The notes: generated by a model from the letters alone, not told the origin. A stretch of DNA of 64,000 nt from Ascarosepion bandense (GCA_037127315.1 JBBBDQ010000421.1:2181001-2245000), one strand, 5' to 3'; positions 44,101 through 55,300 are shown, numbered from the stretch's first letter. A program made the numbers and translations.

Positions 44101-45521
44101 GAAGTTGAAATGAAAATTTAAATGGTGAAAACGGTTTATTTGTGGTGATATGATGTTTAAGTGGAAGTGGGGTTGGGAGCTTATTTTGATTCTGTCGGCC
44201 ATATTGTAGTCTTAGAGATATGGATTAGGGGAACCACGGCAGCCAAACGACTTCGAAATGTCTTGCATCTCATTTTAGACGGTCTTCTTTTTTAAGTTGA
44301 TGAATTCTGTCATGATCCTTGTCTTTAGTACATCTTTGGTGTACCAATGAGATTTGTTTGTCTCTCGCTCAACTGCACCGAACACAATAATCAAGGGAGT
44401 TGCAGTCTGGGGAGTGACGTGGCCTGTTGTAAAAGTTGATGCGGCCGCAGAAAGTTTCTGACAGCCACGACAGGATTCTTTATATATATATATATATATA
44501 TATATATGACAATTTGACAAATATATTCCGTACAAAATTATAAGCATACCTTTATCAAGTTTTATATATTTAACTTAAAAAGCTTATTGATAGATAAAAA
44601 ATTATCATTAATTATACTGATTTACAAACATTTTACACTCTAAGGCAGCCATATGAATAGGTGTTTTTTAAAATTTTTTTAAAATTTTCAATAATTTTGA
44701 TGTGTCCTGATTTTTAATTTTACAGTCAAGATAAAGAAAATAAGCAGTAATTGTTCGGTGCCGTGCGTCTGTTGTGAAATCTCCACACGCGTAAAAGAAT
44801 GGATTTGCCTTGTAGAGGCATCTTCGATATTCTGGAGTGCCTGAAGCTATTGTAGAGATATGTATTAGCTCACTTAAATCTAGAAAAACAAAATAAACAT
44901 AGACCTTATTTATTGTAAATTCTATGCGTATCGGAGATTTGAATATGAAGTGGATTTCATTTTGCCACAATAAAACTGCGTGCATAGCCGAGCGTAAACC
45001 GCCAGTGGTGGCCATTTAGATAAGTTGATTTTTGATTTTAAAAGAACACAATTTCTAAAATTTCAAAATCTTAACAATATAACATAGTTTGTGAAATAGG
45101 ACACATCTGGCAGCCTTGAAAGCATGTATACATTTAGCTACATCTATATGCAAGACTAGAGGTGATGAGTAGAAACGGATTTCGTATCTGAAATCAGCAT
45201 CTCCAAATTACGTTGGAACAATTATTTTTATGTTTGCCTCAATTTCTTTGTAAACGCCCTTTTCTCTTGCTCTTACTATATAGGAAATGTCATTATTATT
45301 TTTGACAGAATTTCTTTCATCTTAATGCCTGTTCGTTTTTTTTATATCAAAACTACGACAGCGCCGTTCTACAGGTGTTATAAAACTGAAATAATAATTA
45401 AAATAAAATTAAATTCGCTATAGCTATTATTGAGCAGTAGCTGTTTGGACGTCGCCATACTGATTAAGTTAGGAAGGCCCACTACCAACAGGCAGCAAAA
45501 TATATGTATTCATACGAGCGG
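44101..45521. other. Mostly unassigned
   Basis: Contains a (TA)14 tract at 44480-44508. Two modest open frames (44275-44547 and 44668-45015, minus) show no named domain. A link of the first 200 bp to the hammerhead element is possible. Confidence 0.35.
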
Positions 45522-46055
45522 CAGACCGGCTGCAACCACTCTCTCACCGGCGTGATGTGGCTTCCCCGTGCCTCTTCTACAAATACTTTCATGGCTTCTG
45601 CTCCGATGAACTTAGATCATTGGTGCCGCCTAGGTATGAATTTACACGAGTTTGCACGAGATACTAGATTTGCAACAGTAAAACAGATAAGATGTAACCG
45701 TAATTTCTACTCCAACAGCTTTTTTTCTCGTGCTTCCCGCCTGTGGAATTCCCTTTCACCTGTCTGCTTTCCCGACGGCTACAATCTCCAGGAGTTTAAA
45801 TGTAAGGTCAATATTCACCTTCTATCACACTAACTTGCATCTATTCTCCCAACACTCTCACCATCTAACCCAACCCCCATTCTCAGTATCCTTACCCATC
45901 TATCACCCTCCTTCTGACTTTTCCTATATCTAACCATCCTTTTAGATATATCATTCTCACCACTAACCATCCTTTCTCACCACTCTATGTAACCCTCTGC
46001 ACAATAGTGGCAGTGAAATGCCTTGCTAGGGGTGAAACGATTATAAAAAAATAAC
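45522..46055 (+). mobile_element. LINE A, ORF2 C-terminus and 3' UTR
   Basis: Matches 38952-39413 and includes the full SRLWNSL(S)P..FPDGYNLQEFKCKVN segment (frame 45504-45833, locally shifted). A ~200 bp UTR with a duplicated CTCACCACT segment follows, then the shared tail ending ACGATTATAAAAAA. Confidence 0.85.
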
Positions 46056-46074
46056 TATATTCCCTATTTGAAAT

Positions 46075-46245
46075 CATTTCTTGTTCAGACTGTTAGCCTG
46101 AGCATTATTGCCATGTTTATAAAGTTTCGGCAGTTGTATGTTGAATTTCAAACCGAAACATTTATTTCGATCACTGGTGTATATCATTCTCATTCCATAT
46201 GCGATGCTACTTCTGGTAGCGATGTAGTTATCTCCCCTTAACTCT
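46075..46245 (-). mobile_element. Repeat family D, minus-strand copy
   Basis: The reverse complement carries GATCGAAATAAATGTTTCGG, TTGAAATTCAACATACAACT, GCCGAAAC and AAACATGGCAATAATG, matching 47505-47705. Confidence 0.55.
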
Positions 46246-46900
46246 TTAAGTTATTTGTTCATCACTACTGTAGCTATGAACTGAACTCACAACGTTTTGG
46301 TTCAAGTCACTGGAAATAACCAACGTCTCTATCAGTGAATGATTTTCTGGGACTTACAAACCTAATACCTCAGTCATCATTTTTTACCAGAACTCATATT
46401 GCATTCTTTGACACTAATAATTTTCTCTAGCACTCCACATTATTGGCTCCTATATTTATTCATTTCTATACTTTGCCGGCTTAGGAGATTTTTGCGGCCT
46501 AACATAAACGCTGATTATTTAAGTTGACGTAGTTTCTAATAGTGTTCTCTATCAATTAGTTCACCTTCATCCCTTGTGGGGTGGTGATCCCATTTCTCTC
46601 TTCATATATGGTCAGCTACACTTGATTATTCTATCCATTTTTGTCATCCGACCTTGCGATATTCTTGCAGCCCGTCTCTCTTTTATGTTCCTTTCAACAG
46701 CTGCATGGAATAGCGTACATGCAGTCCTTAGTCATGTTCCCCTTTTGTTAAAGTTTTTACTCGGGAGAGGTATAGATAGAATCACTTTTGAAGGTTGTCA
46801 TAATGTTATATGGACTACAAATCCTTTGTAATATTCTCCGATAACTCCTTCACATAAGATAGGCAGATCGAGGCTGTTTTCTGAGAACAGTTATTCTTAT
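46246..46900. other. Unassigned sequence
   Basis: Nothing recognised. Confidence 0.35.
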
Positions 46901-47075
46901 ACTAGCAGTATAGCCCGGCATTGTTCGGGTGTAATGAAAGCTTTAAAACTAATCCATGGTCCTGGAGCTCAGACCCAGCCTATTTGTGTGAAGTTTGGTG
47001 AGAATCGGATAAAAATTGTGGATTTGTATAAAGGACATACAGACAGATAAACAGACACACACACAAACATCTTGC

Positions 47076-47137
<62 letters not shown>

Positions 47138-47222
47138 CGATTTTCTGCACTATTGTAAGAACTGCAACCCTGAAACTTCTGAATATCGTTTCTTATGTCT
47201 TTGTCTATGAGTGTATCAAATA
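46901..47222 (+). mobile_element. Family T, internally deleted copy with (TA)n
   Basis: Head ACTAGCAGTATAGCCCGGCA to GGTCCTGGAGCTCAGAC, then GTGAAGTTTGGTGAGAATCG (not seen in the other copies). It then continues at ACACAAACATCTTGCC, (TA)27 at 47080-47135 and GATTTTCTGCACTATTG. The 3' third is lost. Confidence 0.75.
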
Positions 47223-47504
47223 TCCTTTCTTTACATTGTATGAATAGTGAGGATGGAAGTTGAGGTATTATCCGGTGAATGTTGGCTTACGGTATACGGA
47301 TATCTTGAACACCCTCTCTGTTTGCCATATTAGTACTACCAGAAATGGTTTATAAATCCTAGAATTTCATACACTGATGTCCTCAAAGACACATGGTGCA
47401 GTGGATATAGGCGTTGGTTAGTGCAAGTGAATTAAACCAAAATTGAGTTCACTACCAGGCTACAGCAGTAATGAAAAATAACTTAGAGAGTTGAGTTAAA
47501 GTGA

Positions 47505-47705
47505 GATAACTACATGGTTACCAGAAGTGGCATCGCCCATAGAATGAGAACAATATACCCCAGTGATCGAAGTAAAGGGTTTGGTTTGAAATTCCTAGTA
47601 ACTTAAGAAGTCCGGAGCGTACAACGGCTCAATCTTTGTAAACATGGCAATAAATATATAATAAATAATGTAAATAGTACTTCACCTCAGAACTTTAAAC
47701 AAGCG
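47505..47705 (+). mobile_element. Repeat family D copy
   Basis: AACTACATGGTTACCAGAAG, CCCCAGTGATCGAAGTAAA, GGTTTGAAATTCCTAG and TAATGTAAATAGTACTTCA match 16766-16985. The CTGAAGAAGG core has become CTTAAGAAGTCC. Confidence 0.5.
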
Positions 47706-47799
47706 TTTCTTCACATTATCTAATATATCAATTACCCAGTGATACTAAAAATACAGAAATTTAAATAACCTAGAAGTCTTCTAACTGACACTGAGATCT

Positions 47800-48320
47800 G
47801 AAGGCATATTGGGATGGCCAACGACGCATTTTGAAAGCTAAAGAGCAGTACAATTTCGTTAGAAATGAAGAAAAGAGTACTAAACTGTTACATGATATCT
47901 GTCCTTCTATATGGCAGGGAATGCCGGACAGTCCTCAAAATTGAAGAAGAGACTTGAAGCAAGAGAAATATCGTTCTACAGAAGGATGCTGAGTGTATCA
48001 TGAGCCGAATATATTAGCAATACCGAGGATTTAGAATGAAAAAATGAAAACTTATACTTAACATCAGGAAGAGACAGTTTAAATTTCTGGGACAGGTAAT
48101 GTAGGTTTAGAGAATCTGATGCTCACACTGCCGATAGAAGGACAGAAAAAAAGCAGCTCGTGACATACTTGATAAGCTTGAGCAAATGGATGGCAGAACA
48201 GGAAAAAATAACAAAACAAACCTTTAAGAGAAATATCAAGATAACTTAAACGATACAAGTGACAGGAGGATGCGGGGGCGGGGCTACGTCCTGAATGGAC
48301 ACGGCACATAAAAAAGGAAG
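47800..48320 (+). mobile_element. LINE B, diverged plus-strand 3' copy
   Basis: Landmarks CTGTTACATGATATCTGTCC, TTCTACAGAAGGATGCTGAG, ATCAGGAAGAGACAGTTTAA, GGTTTAGAGAATCTGATGC and CGTCCTGAATGGACACGGCA correspond to the LINE B C-terminus read forward. Many indels. Confidence 0.75.
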
Positions 48321-49300
48321 ACCTTAAATTTGTAGTTAAAATATTATCTAATTTTCAGCATAATAGATTTTAAATAATTATTACTTTTTATCAGTATTTA
48401 ATATTAGACCTGTTGATGTTTAGCCTAATTCCCAGATCATTATTATGCGATCTTTGAGAGAAAAATGGATTAAAAATATGGAATAAACTTTTCGGCGAAC
48501 CTTTTCTTTTGATTTGTTTCTCTGATTAATCCAAATTTGTTTTGAAAAAACACACAGACAATTATGTTATATTTTATTCTTTATTTTCGATTATTGAAAT
48601 TTAATTAACAATCATGGAACGATAATGAGAAAAATGCAATAATATGAACGAAACATTGAAATAAAGTGAATACTAGTAAAAACGATAAACGTGGGATAGA
48701 ATCGAACTCATTACAATTGCAATTATGACTCTGTGGCAAGTATACCCTGGGGTAGTTTGCTTGCTCAATGCGCGAAATGTTTTTAGTATTTGAACATGCT
48801 ACGACTTTATGCGATTATGTCAGGGACTATATCTTTGAAAAAAGTGTGGCGAATTAATTTGTCAGAGAAATTACTTTCGGCCATCTTGGAAATGAATCAC
48901 TCTGAAATCTGATCTTAATGCAGATGCTCGATTGAATGAGATTTCAATTGAACCTCTCCACCTACACACTAGTAAGGAACTGCACACCAACACATATAAT
49001 GTCATCCACTCTACATTCTGGCATAGACATGGACATGAGTGAAGATCAATAAGTCCGCCCCCTGGATTATTATCCGAAATTTTCACAATGCAATGTCAAT
49101 CGATAATATTAAAGACACTGATATAAAAGATAAATCTACAAGTTTTTGCGTTTTCAAGTTTAAGTAATTTCGTGAAATCAAATAAACGCATCTTAATATT
49201 TTTTTTATCTACAAGTGACTTATAATGTCTAACATAATATTTAATTCTTAATAGCTGATTTTCTACGTGCCGCTTAAATGTGGTACAAGGCCAAAAGTAT
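48321..49300. other. Unassigned AT-rich sequence
   Basis: A weak tRNA-like patch (GATAGAATCGAACTC near 48699) is not convincing. Nothing else supported. Confidence 0.3.
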
Positions 49301-49391
49301 GGGGTACCCAGTGAGGATCGAACTCACTGTCCAGTTGTAATAGGTTTTAGCGAGACAAGCTTGGTAGCCATTACACAACGTCGAGGTGCCC
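49301..49391 (-). tRNA. tRNA-like sequence or pseudogene (SINE head possible)
   Basis: The minus strand starts GGGCACC, has a box-A-like GTTGTGTAATGGCTACCA and a perfect T arm (GTGAG-TTCGATC-CTCAC), and ends GGGTACCCC. The acceptor strands pair with one mismatch. The region between the D-like and T arms (~40 nt) does not fold into an obvious standard anticodon arm, so no isotype is assigned. No CCA or terminator T-run. A tRNA pseudogene or a tRNA-derived SINE head are both possible. Confidence 0.5.
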
Positions 49392-49514
49392 ATTGCGTAC
49401 TTAATATAGATAAACAAATCGTACGACTCAAATTTATGGTATTAGTTAGCCGGCTACTCTCCACTGTCGCTTTTTCCTTCGATATGTTCTGTGAATGCAA
49501 AATTCTCTAAGAAC

Positions 49515-49655
49515 TTTCTTCCTTATTCAAAACTGTCTTCTTCTGATTCATCCTTATTGTTCCATTTTCCGTAAGACTTCATCGTTGATTACACGGTAGT
49601 CTCAAAATCCTTCTGTAGAAACATTTATATTGCTTCGAGTCCTCACTTTATAAAT
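49515..49655 (-). mobile_element. LINE B, short diverged fragment
   Basis: CTTCATCGTTGATTACACGG, CCTTCTGTAGAAACATTTAT and ATTGCTTCGAGTC are complements of the LINE B segment around NDEVLE..RRML. Confidence 0.5.
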
Positions 49656-51180
49656 AATAACTATGTTTTGTTACTAATCAGCTCAGCGATTTGTGATCCG
49701 AGTAAATAAACTATTTATGTTGATCGCTTTTATAAATAATTGTGATACAAATAATTGTTATACAAATAAAGACATTTTCTCTGTTGAAAATGGTAATGAC
49801 CTTAGCACTTTGATAACAGCTTGGATGCAAAAAGAAGTAAACCGTGTGTAAAAGAAAATAAATGTTGACAATTTTTGAAACTATATTTTGAAGATTTAAT
49901 AATTATTGCAAATTATAATATTATAACATACCGTATATAAAATAAACTTCTACTAAAAGGTTTAAACTTATTGAATTGCTTTAATTGCAATAAATCCGTT
50001 TTACATTATCAGCAAATCTCTTTTTAACATTACTATTAAAAACAAAAAAGACAAAAAAAAAAAAAGACAAACAAGAATTTCTCTAAACGTGTTCAAATTT
50101 TAGCCGATTAATTTCATCTAAATCACTAAATACAAGTAGTGAATAATGATTCTCTCTTGAAAAAGTATCACCAATTTTGATAAGTTATTTAGTATTTTGA
50201 AGCGAAGCGTAGTTTCTGATCGAGCAAAACAGAAGAAATAAATTACTGAAAACTAAGAAGAATTATAAGCTGGAATAATATTTTGATCATAAGCCGATTA
50301 AATATTAAAGCAATTCGATAAAGAACTGTTGATATACGTGGGTCTCTCAGTAAGTAATGTATTACTGTATTCCGCAGCATCATTGACTGATAATGATGGT
50401 AGAGTAGTAAAGTTTGAAAAATTCGGCTAATAACTCATAATTATTTTGCTTTTCTCCACATAGAAACTGAACCGTAGTCTGGAAAAATGGCATCTGACAT
50501 GAAAGTACATACAAAAAAAAAAAAAAGGAGTGTAATAGAATTCCTTCAATCGTCTGTAAAAAAAAGTGTTCCATGACGCAATTCACTTCACCAGAAATTT
50601 GGAAACGGTATACTGCCCTGCTTGAAATTCACTCCGAAAATTCCAATACGAACAGAAAGTTTGAGTGTCAATCTGAGTAAAGTGCAGGATTCAGAAAGAT
50701 TTAGATGAATCTAATTGTGATTATGCAGATACGGCAGCTCGAAAAACTTATGTCTAGATCTTTTCCATATTTTAATTTCAATTTCCACACGTAGCTAGCC
50801 AAATTTTTACAGTTTTTTAAGTTTTTTTAATTTGAATGCAGACTTGTGATTGAACCACCTGGTCTTAAAGGTGTCTTTGATTGATCTCAAATATATTTTA
50901 TTTGGTTATTCAAGTTTTGTACTTTTCATTAGTAAATGACTTCTTTTATATTACAAAGTCCTTGAAGTGGACATTTATTTAACAAAAACGGTAAACTGTA
51001 AAATCAATTATTGCAAATCAGCTGAGGACACCACATAGTAGAAACCTAGGTCGCGTAATAACTCATTACAAATGAAGAATATTCAAAAGTTCTACAATAT
51101 AATTGCATTGAACACTTTTTAATACAAATGTGCACTGGTTTAATTTTATTATGACCAAAAACTAAGTAATTAAACAATCA
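49656..51180. other. Unassigned AT-rich sequence
   Basis: Nothing recognised. Confidence 0.35.
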
Positions 51181-51602
51181 AATATATATATATATATATA
51201 TAGGAAAGAATATTAATAAAAATTTTGGACAGTATTACACACAAGCTAGGGTTAAATAGGGACTTAGGTGTGTTGAATCTTTACAAATATTTCAATAGCT
51301 AAAAAAATTTTTTTTCAGATATTCCAAGAAATTTTTATCTAAAACAAACAGACTTTCTCTACGGACGTGCCGCATGTTGTGAACAAACACACCACGTGAT
51401 GTAAACAAAAAAAATATTCGGACGCGATCGTGAAATACGTTTCTAATTCAAATTTAAAAATCACTCGTTTCTGATGAAGGACCGAGGGCGGTCTGAAATA
51501 TAAAATAATAAAAATAAACAAATACTGTCCAAAAAAAGTACATTTTTAAATTCAAAACTTTTTATTAATATTCTTTCCTATACATATTAAGACAGTATAC
51601 GT
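51181..51602 (+). mobile_element. Short PLE 3' end with inverted termini
   Basis: 51210-51585 is the 3' end of the same PLE as 27483-28842: the last nine codons (GTGTTGAATCTTTACAAATA..), the UTR and the CTGATGA-hairpin-GAAA core (51471-51498). The terminus AAACTTTTTATTAATATTCTTTCCTA is mirrored at the left end by TAGGAAAGAATATTAATAAA, which makes short terminal inverted repeats. The left end abuts (TA)n at 51181-51202. Heavily 5'-truncated PLE copies with an inverted end fragment are a plausible origin. Confidence 0.75.
51471..51498 (+). ncRNA. Hammerhead-like core in PLE 3' end
   Basis: CTGATGA, a bulged hairpin (GACC/GGTC) and GAAA are in the correct order. The same core is present in the minus-strand PLE near 27610. 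I could not build a canonical stem I and cleavage triplet, so activity is doubtful. Confidence 0.4.
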
Positions 51603-52146
51603 GGATCATCACTATGTTATTTGGACCTTATATATATATATATATATATATATAATGTTCCTCAAATGGTAATTTCATGCAAGACAATGTAATAGGCTAA
51701 GTTGCAATAAAGTCAGCAGATAATGAGGAAAAAGTAATATACACAGGTAGTAACTGAAAGACGCTGAAAAAAGAGAAAAGATGCACTCAAAATATTCTTT
51801 ACAAATAGTAAATATGCACATTGCTATCTAAACATATACGAGAAATTATAAAAAAAAAAATTAAGCATATCGTGGACAATAATGAAAACAGCATCGTCTT
51901 ACAACAAAAACTGTAAACATTTTTCTGGAGTTGAAAATAGCTACAATGGTGTTAAACTCAGTGCTCAATTTATATATATAATTTCTGAAGAATAAATAGA
52001 ATTTATTTTTTAGTTGGACAGTTTTGTTACTTCAAACATTATTTTAGTGGATACTCGTGTTGGAGAAAACGTTCGGTTTATTTTAAACCCTATTTATTTC
52101 TTTTACTATCTTTCGTGCTCGAGTAAACTTATAAAAGTTAATGTGT
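51603..52146. other. Unassigned; short (TA)n
   Basis: (TA)12 at 51630-51653. Otherwise no features. Confidence 0.35.
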
Positions 52147-52232
52147 TTGCCGGAAGGATACGAACCTGTGTCTCCTTGTGCAAAATAAACCACCGCCTGA
52201 CCCGGCACGCTTTGACAGCTCGGCAACAAATA
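52147..52232 (-). tRNA. tRNA-like (Ser/Leu-type) pseudogene or SINE head
   Basis: Minus strand: box A GCCGAGCTGTCAAAGCG, a GC-rich middle, then box B CAGGTTCGTATCCTTCCGG at the spacing seen in class II (long variable arm) tRNAs. The acceptor stem is not clearly paired, so this is a pseudogene or SINE. Confidence 0.5.
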
Positions 52233-52369
52233 ACTTAACAATGAAGCCGGAAGCCACATTTTCTTTTACTCGAGTGTTAAAGCCGATAGACGAAATACTG
52301 TTTTCAAAAAAGAAATTTCTAATCAAATAGGGGTATACACTCAACATAAGGTTTGAAGTAAAATAAATG

Positions 52370-52371
<2 letters not shown>

Positions 52372-52426
<55 letters not shown>
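52372..52426. repeat. (TA)n microsatellite
   Basis: About 27 TA units immediately upstream of a SINE A copy. Confidence 0.95.
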
Positions 52427-52428
<2 letters not shown>

Positions 52429-52641
52429 TCGTTCATTCAGCAATGAATTTGATCACTCTCAGCTTTGGGCATGTATAATGATAATATGCACGCTAAAAAG
52501 TCTGCCTTTTCCTACCGAGTACCCGTAGCTTAGAGGTAGAATCGCCGACTGACGCCAATTCGGTCGGGTTTCAATCCTGGTTAAAAAGCAATCGGCTGTG
52601 TAACCGTACTGATGACATGTGTAACAGATATGTCTGCGGAT

Positions 52642-52645
<4 letters not shown>
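52427..52645 (+). mobile_element. SINE A copy
   Basis: CATCGTTCATTCAGCAATGA leader, box A CGTAGCTTAGAGGTAGAATC, box B GGGTTTCAATCCTGG, body ACCGTACTGATGACATGTG, and tail TCTGCGGATGACTA into (TA)n at 52645-52679. Confidence 0.85.
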
Positions 52646-52682
<37 letters not shown>

Positions 52683-52807
52683 AGATTGTAAATATTACTT
52701 ATTTTTTGATGAAAATTTATTGTTTGCGTACTCAAGATGCATATTGGTATTAAATGTGTATAAATATTGTCCAAATATCTGATATTTTATCTCTGTGTAT
52801 ATATATA

Positions 52808-53150
52808 TTTAATTGGGGTAGATAGACTAAACTATCGCCCGGTTCAAACTCCACCCACGTTTATTGTACATGTTAAGAGGCTCATCCCTTGTTCCCTGTT
52901 AGGATGTGGTTTCCGGCTTTCTCTTTTTCACTCTTTTCTTTTTTTTTTGTTTTCAATTGGAGTAGACAGACTAAACTATCGCCAGGTTCACATTATACCC
53001 ACGTCTATTGACCAGGGGAAGAGGCTCATCCCTTGTTCCCTGTTTAGGATGTGGTTCCCGGCTTTCTCTTTTCTAATCTTTTCACTCTTACGTAGCCCCC
53101 TGCGCTTCAGTAGCGTTACTGCCTTGCTCGGGGTGATACGATTAAAAAAA
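52808..53150 (+). mobile_element. Element C: doubled SINE-like body with LINE A tail
   Basis: Two ~125-bp units in tandem (TAGATAGACTAAACTATCGC / TAGACAGACTAAACTATCGC, each with AGGCTCATCCCTTGTTCCC and a GGCTTTCTCTTTT end) are joined by a T-rich linker. The shared tail GTAGCCCCCTGCGC..GCCTTGCTCGGGGTGATACG and an A-run follow. GGTTCAAACTCCACCC is a good box B; box A is weak. Confidence 0.78.
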
Positions 53151-53946
53151 AATATCCGGCCCTTATCAAAAACAAAGAAAAAAATATTCATTTCTTAATT
53201 TTTAAATACTTTTTGGGTCGGAATTATAGAATTTAATCGTTATTAGACCTCACGTATGAGATGAAGTGCAAGTAAATTTCTTACATTCCTGAAAATAAGA
53301 ATTGCTATGTAAAATCTCTTTGAAATTTCTACTATTTTGTGTAATAATTCCTCCTTAAATGCTTTCTCGACTCCAAATTCTATTCGTTTCCCCTCTTTTT
53401 GCGAGTATACTTGACTATAACTGATGCAGAAACCATGTATACGGAAAAAAAAAGAAACGACCTATTATACAGCAAATATATAGTAATTAATTTAGCATCT
53501 CAAAATCTTTTTTCTAGTTGAGTTTGCTAGCATATTGGATTTATGTAAACGGACGCCATAACTATTTTCAATAAAGCAGATAATAACTTGGTGATTATCT
53601 TCCGTTAACGAGCAGATTCGATCGTTGTAATCGTATTAATTGGCCAGTTGTCCGCACATCGATATTTGCAGAATTCCAACTCGCGATAATATTTTCTGTC
53701 CAAATGTTTCAATCAGTTTTGCTCAATGAAATTATAGCTACATCTTACTCACCCTGATGATAAAAACGATGTTAAATTAAATACGGCAAATTATTCACTG
53801 AAGCGCAAACACGATATATTTTGGTGGTATATTTTTTATGTCTTTACTGAATTAATATTAACATAAAGACAGCTTTCTTGCGGTGACAAAAACTGAAGCT
53901 AAAATGAATACATTTTAATCAACTTCAGATCAACGTAGTCAGAATC

Positions 53947-53947
<1 letters not shown>
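53151..53947. other. Unassigned AT-rich sequence
   Basis: Nothing recognised. Confidence 0.35.

Positions 53948-54033
<86 letters not shown>
53948..54033. repeat. (TA)n-(TG)n compound microsatellite
   Basis: About 13 TA then about 29 TG units. Confidence 0.95.
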
Positions 54034-54036
<3 letters not shown>

Positions 54037-54106
54037 CGCTCTCACACCCTGATTGAGCACTCTGGAAGAATGGTAGACTTTGAAAAACAGTAGCTACTCT
54101 GGCATC

Positions 54107-54334
54107 TACGCATCGTTCATTCAGCAATTAATTAGAACACTCTAAACTATTGGGCGTGTATAATGATAATACACACGCTAAAAAGTCTGCCTCCTTCTAC
54201 CGAGCGCCCGTAGCTCAGAAGTAGAATCGCCGACTGACGCCAATTAGGTTGGATTTCAATCCTGGGTAAAAAGCAATCGGCTGTCTAACCGTACTGATGA
54301 GCTGTGATACAGCAAAACAGATCTATCTGCGGAT

Positions 54335-54337
<3 letters not shown>
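54107..54337 (+). mobile_element. SINE A copy
   Basis: TACGCATCGTTCATTCAGCA leader, box A CGTAGCTCAGAAGTAGAATC, box B GGATTTCAATCCTGG, GATGAGCTGTGATACAGC, and CTGCGGATGACTA into (TA)n (54338-54364). Very similar to 52427-52645. Confidence 0.87.
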
Positions 54338-54370
<33 letters not shown>

Positions 54371-54535
54371 CCACACACATATATATACACTTATATATGT
54401 ATATTTCATTAATGCATGTTTCATTAAATAATATAGACAAGTTTTGTCGATTTATTTTATGTAAATATTTTTCATATCGTCTGATAAGCTTAATAGCATT
54501 ATCGTTGAAAGAGGAAAGAAAATCACAAAATTGAT

Positions 54536-54648
54536 ACATGTTTTTATTTAATCCTTTCTGAGCTTTCGGCTTACATCAGCCATTATCAAAGATGAAAATA
54601 GTGTTGGTTGTAACGGGCAGTACGCGGACGAACGATAGTAGTAATCGT
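54536..54648 (-). mobile_element. PLE-type 3' end with hammerhead-like core
   Basis: On the minus strand TTGATAA-TGGCTGATGTAAGCC-GAAAGC (54590-54563) has the core-hairpin-GAAA layout, followed by TCAGAAAGGATTAAATAAAA. It is arranged tail-out from the perfect palindrome at 54649. Confidence 0.5.
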
Positions 54649-54757
54649 CTATTTTGCTTGTGTGGCAGATTGGCGAACACGTGCGTGCATGCTGGAAGCG
54701 AAAATCGCTTCCAGCATGCACGCACGTGTTCGCCAATCTGCCACACAAGCAAAATAG
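54649..54757. repeat. Perfect palindrome: 53-bp arms, 3-nt loop
   Basis: The arm CTATTTTGCTTGTGTGGCAG ... CATGCTGGAAGCGA (54649-54701) is followed by AAA and its exact reverse complement (54705-54757). No mismatch was found. Unlike the AT-rich surroundings it is ~53% GC. Perfect arms imply recent formation or ongoing conversion. Confidence 0.97.
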
Positions 54758-54879
54758 CGTCTTGTAGCGTCTCACATAACCACACGAGAGTGGGGGCGAG
54801 AAGTATTAAGTATAGAAAATCATCGGGATGACCACTCGCTTCTGTTTTATATATATATTTATATATATATATATATTTT

Positions 54880-55110
54880 TCGTGCTTTCACACGGTGTGA
54901 CGTCATAGAACCGCATTACAAACTTACGAACTGCGTCTGCTATTTGGTAACTGTTATTGTTGCTTAGCAATGTTTTATGTCAACACAAGATAAAAATCAT
55001 CTTTGATGGTGGATGTTTTGATGTTAAAGTCCCTGTAACCGCTCTGAAGATGGCTCATGTGAGCCGAAAGCTTAGAACTAACATAATAAAAATATATCCA
55101 AATGTTGAAG
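54880..55110 (+). mobile_element. PLE 3' end (copy of 30180-30412)
   Basis: TGACGTCATAGAACCGCATT, TGTCAACACAAGATAAAA and CTGAAGA-TGGCTCATGTGAGCC-GAAAGC (55044-55071; stem II is a perfect 5-bp hairpin) lead to ACATAATAAAAATAT. The core reads CTGAAGA rather than CTGATGA. Confidence 0.6.
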
Positions 55111-55254
55111 AAATTTTGTCTTTATTTTCACCTGAAATTAAAGCAAAAAAAAAAAAAAACGATGTTTAGAACGGCTCATGACTAAACATAATAGACATTC
55201 ATTGTCTGTTATATTTAACAGTATATGTTTAGATAATTATCTGGTGTTTCGATA

Positions 55255-55256
<2 letters not shown>

Positions 55257-55297
<41 letters not shown>
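55257..55297. repeat. (TA)n microsatellite in a CACTAT/ATAGTG palindrome
   Basis: About 18 TA units bounded by CACTAT and ATAGTG, so the whole block is self-complementary. Confidence 0.93.

Positions 55298-55300
<3 letters not shown>

Noticed and set aside
48695..48770. tRNA gene on the minus strand
   Set aside because: A box-B-like GAGTTCGATTC is present, but the D arm, anticodon arm and acceptor do not pair.
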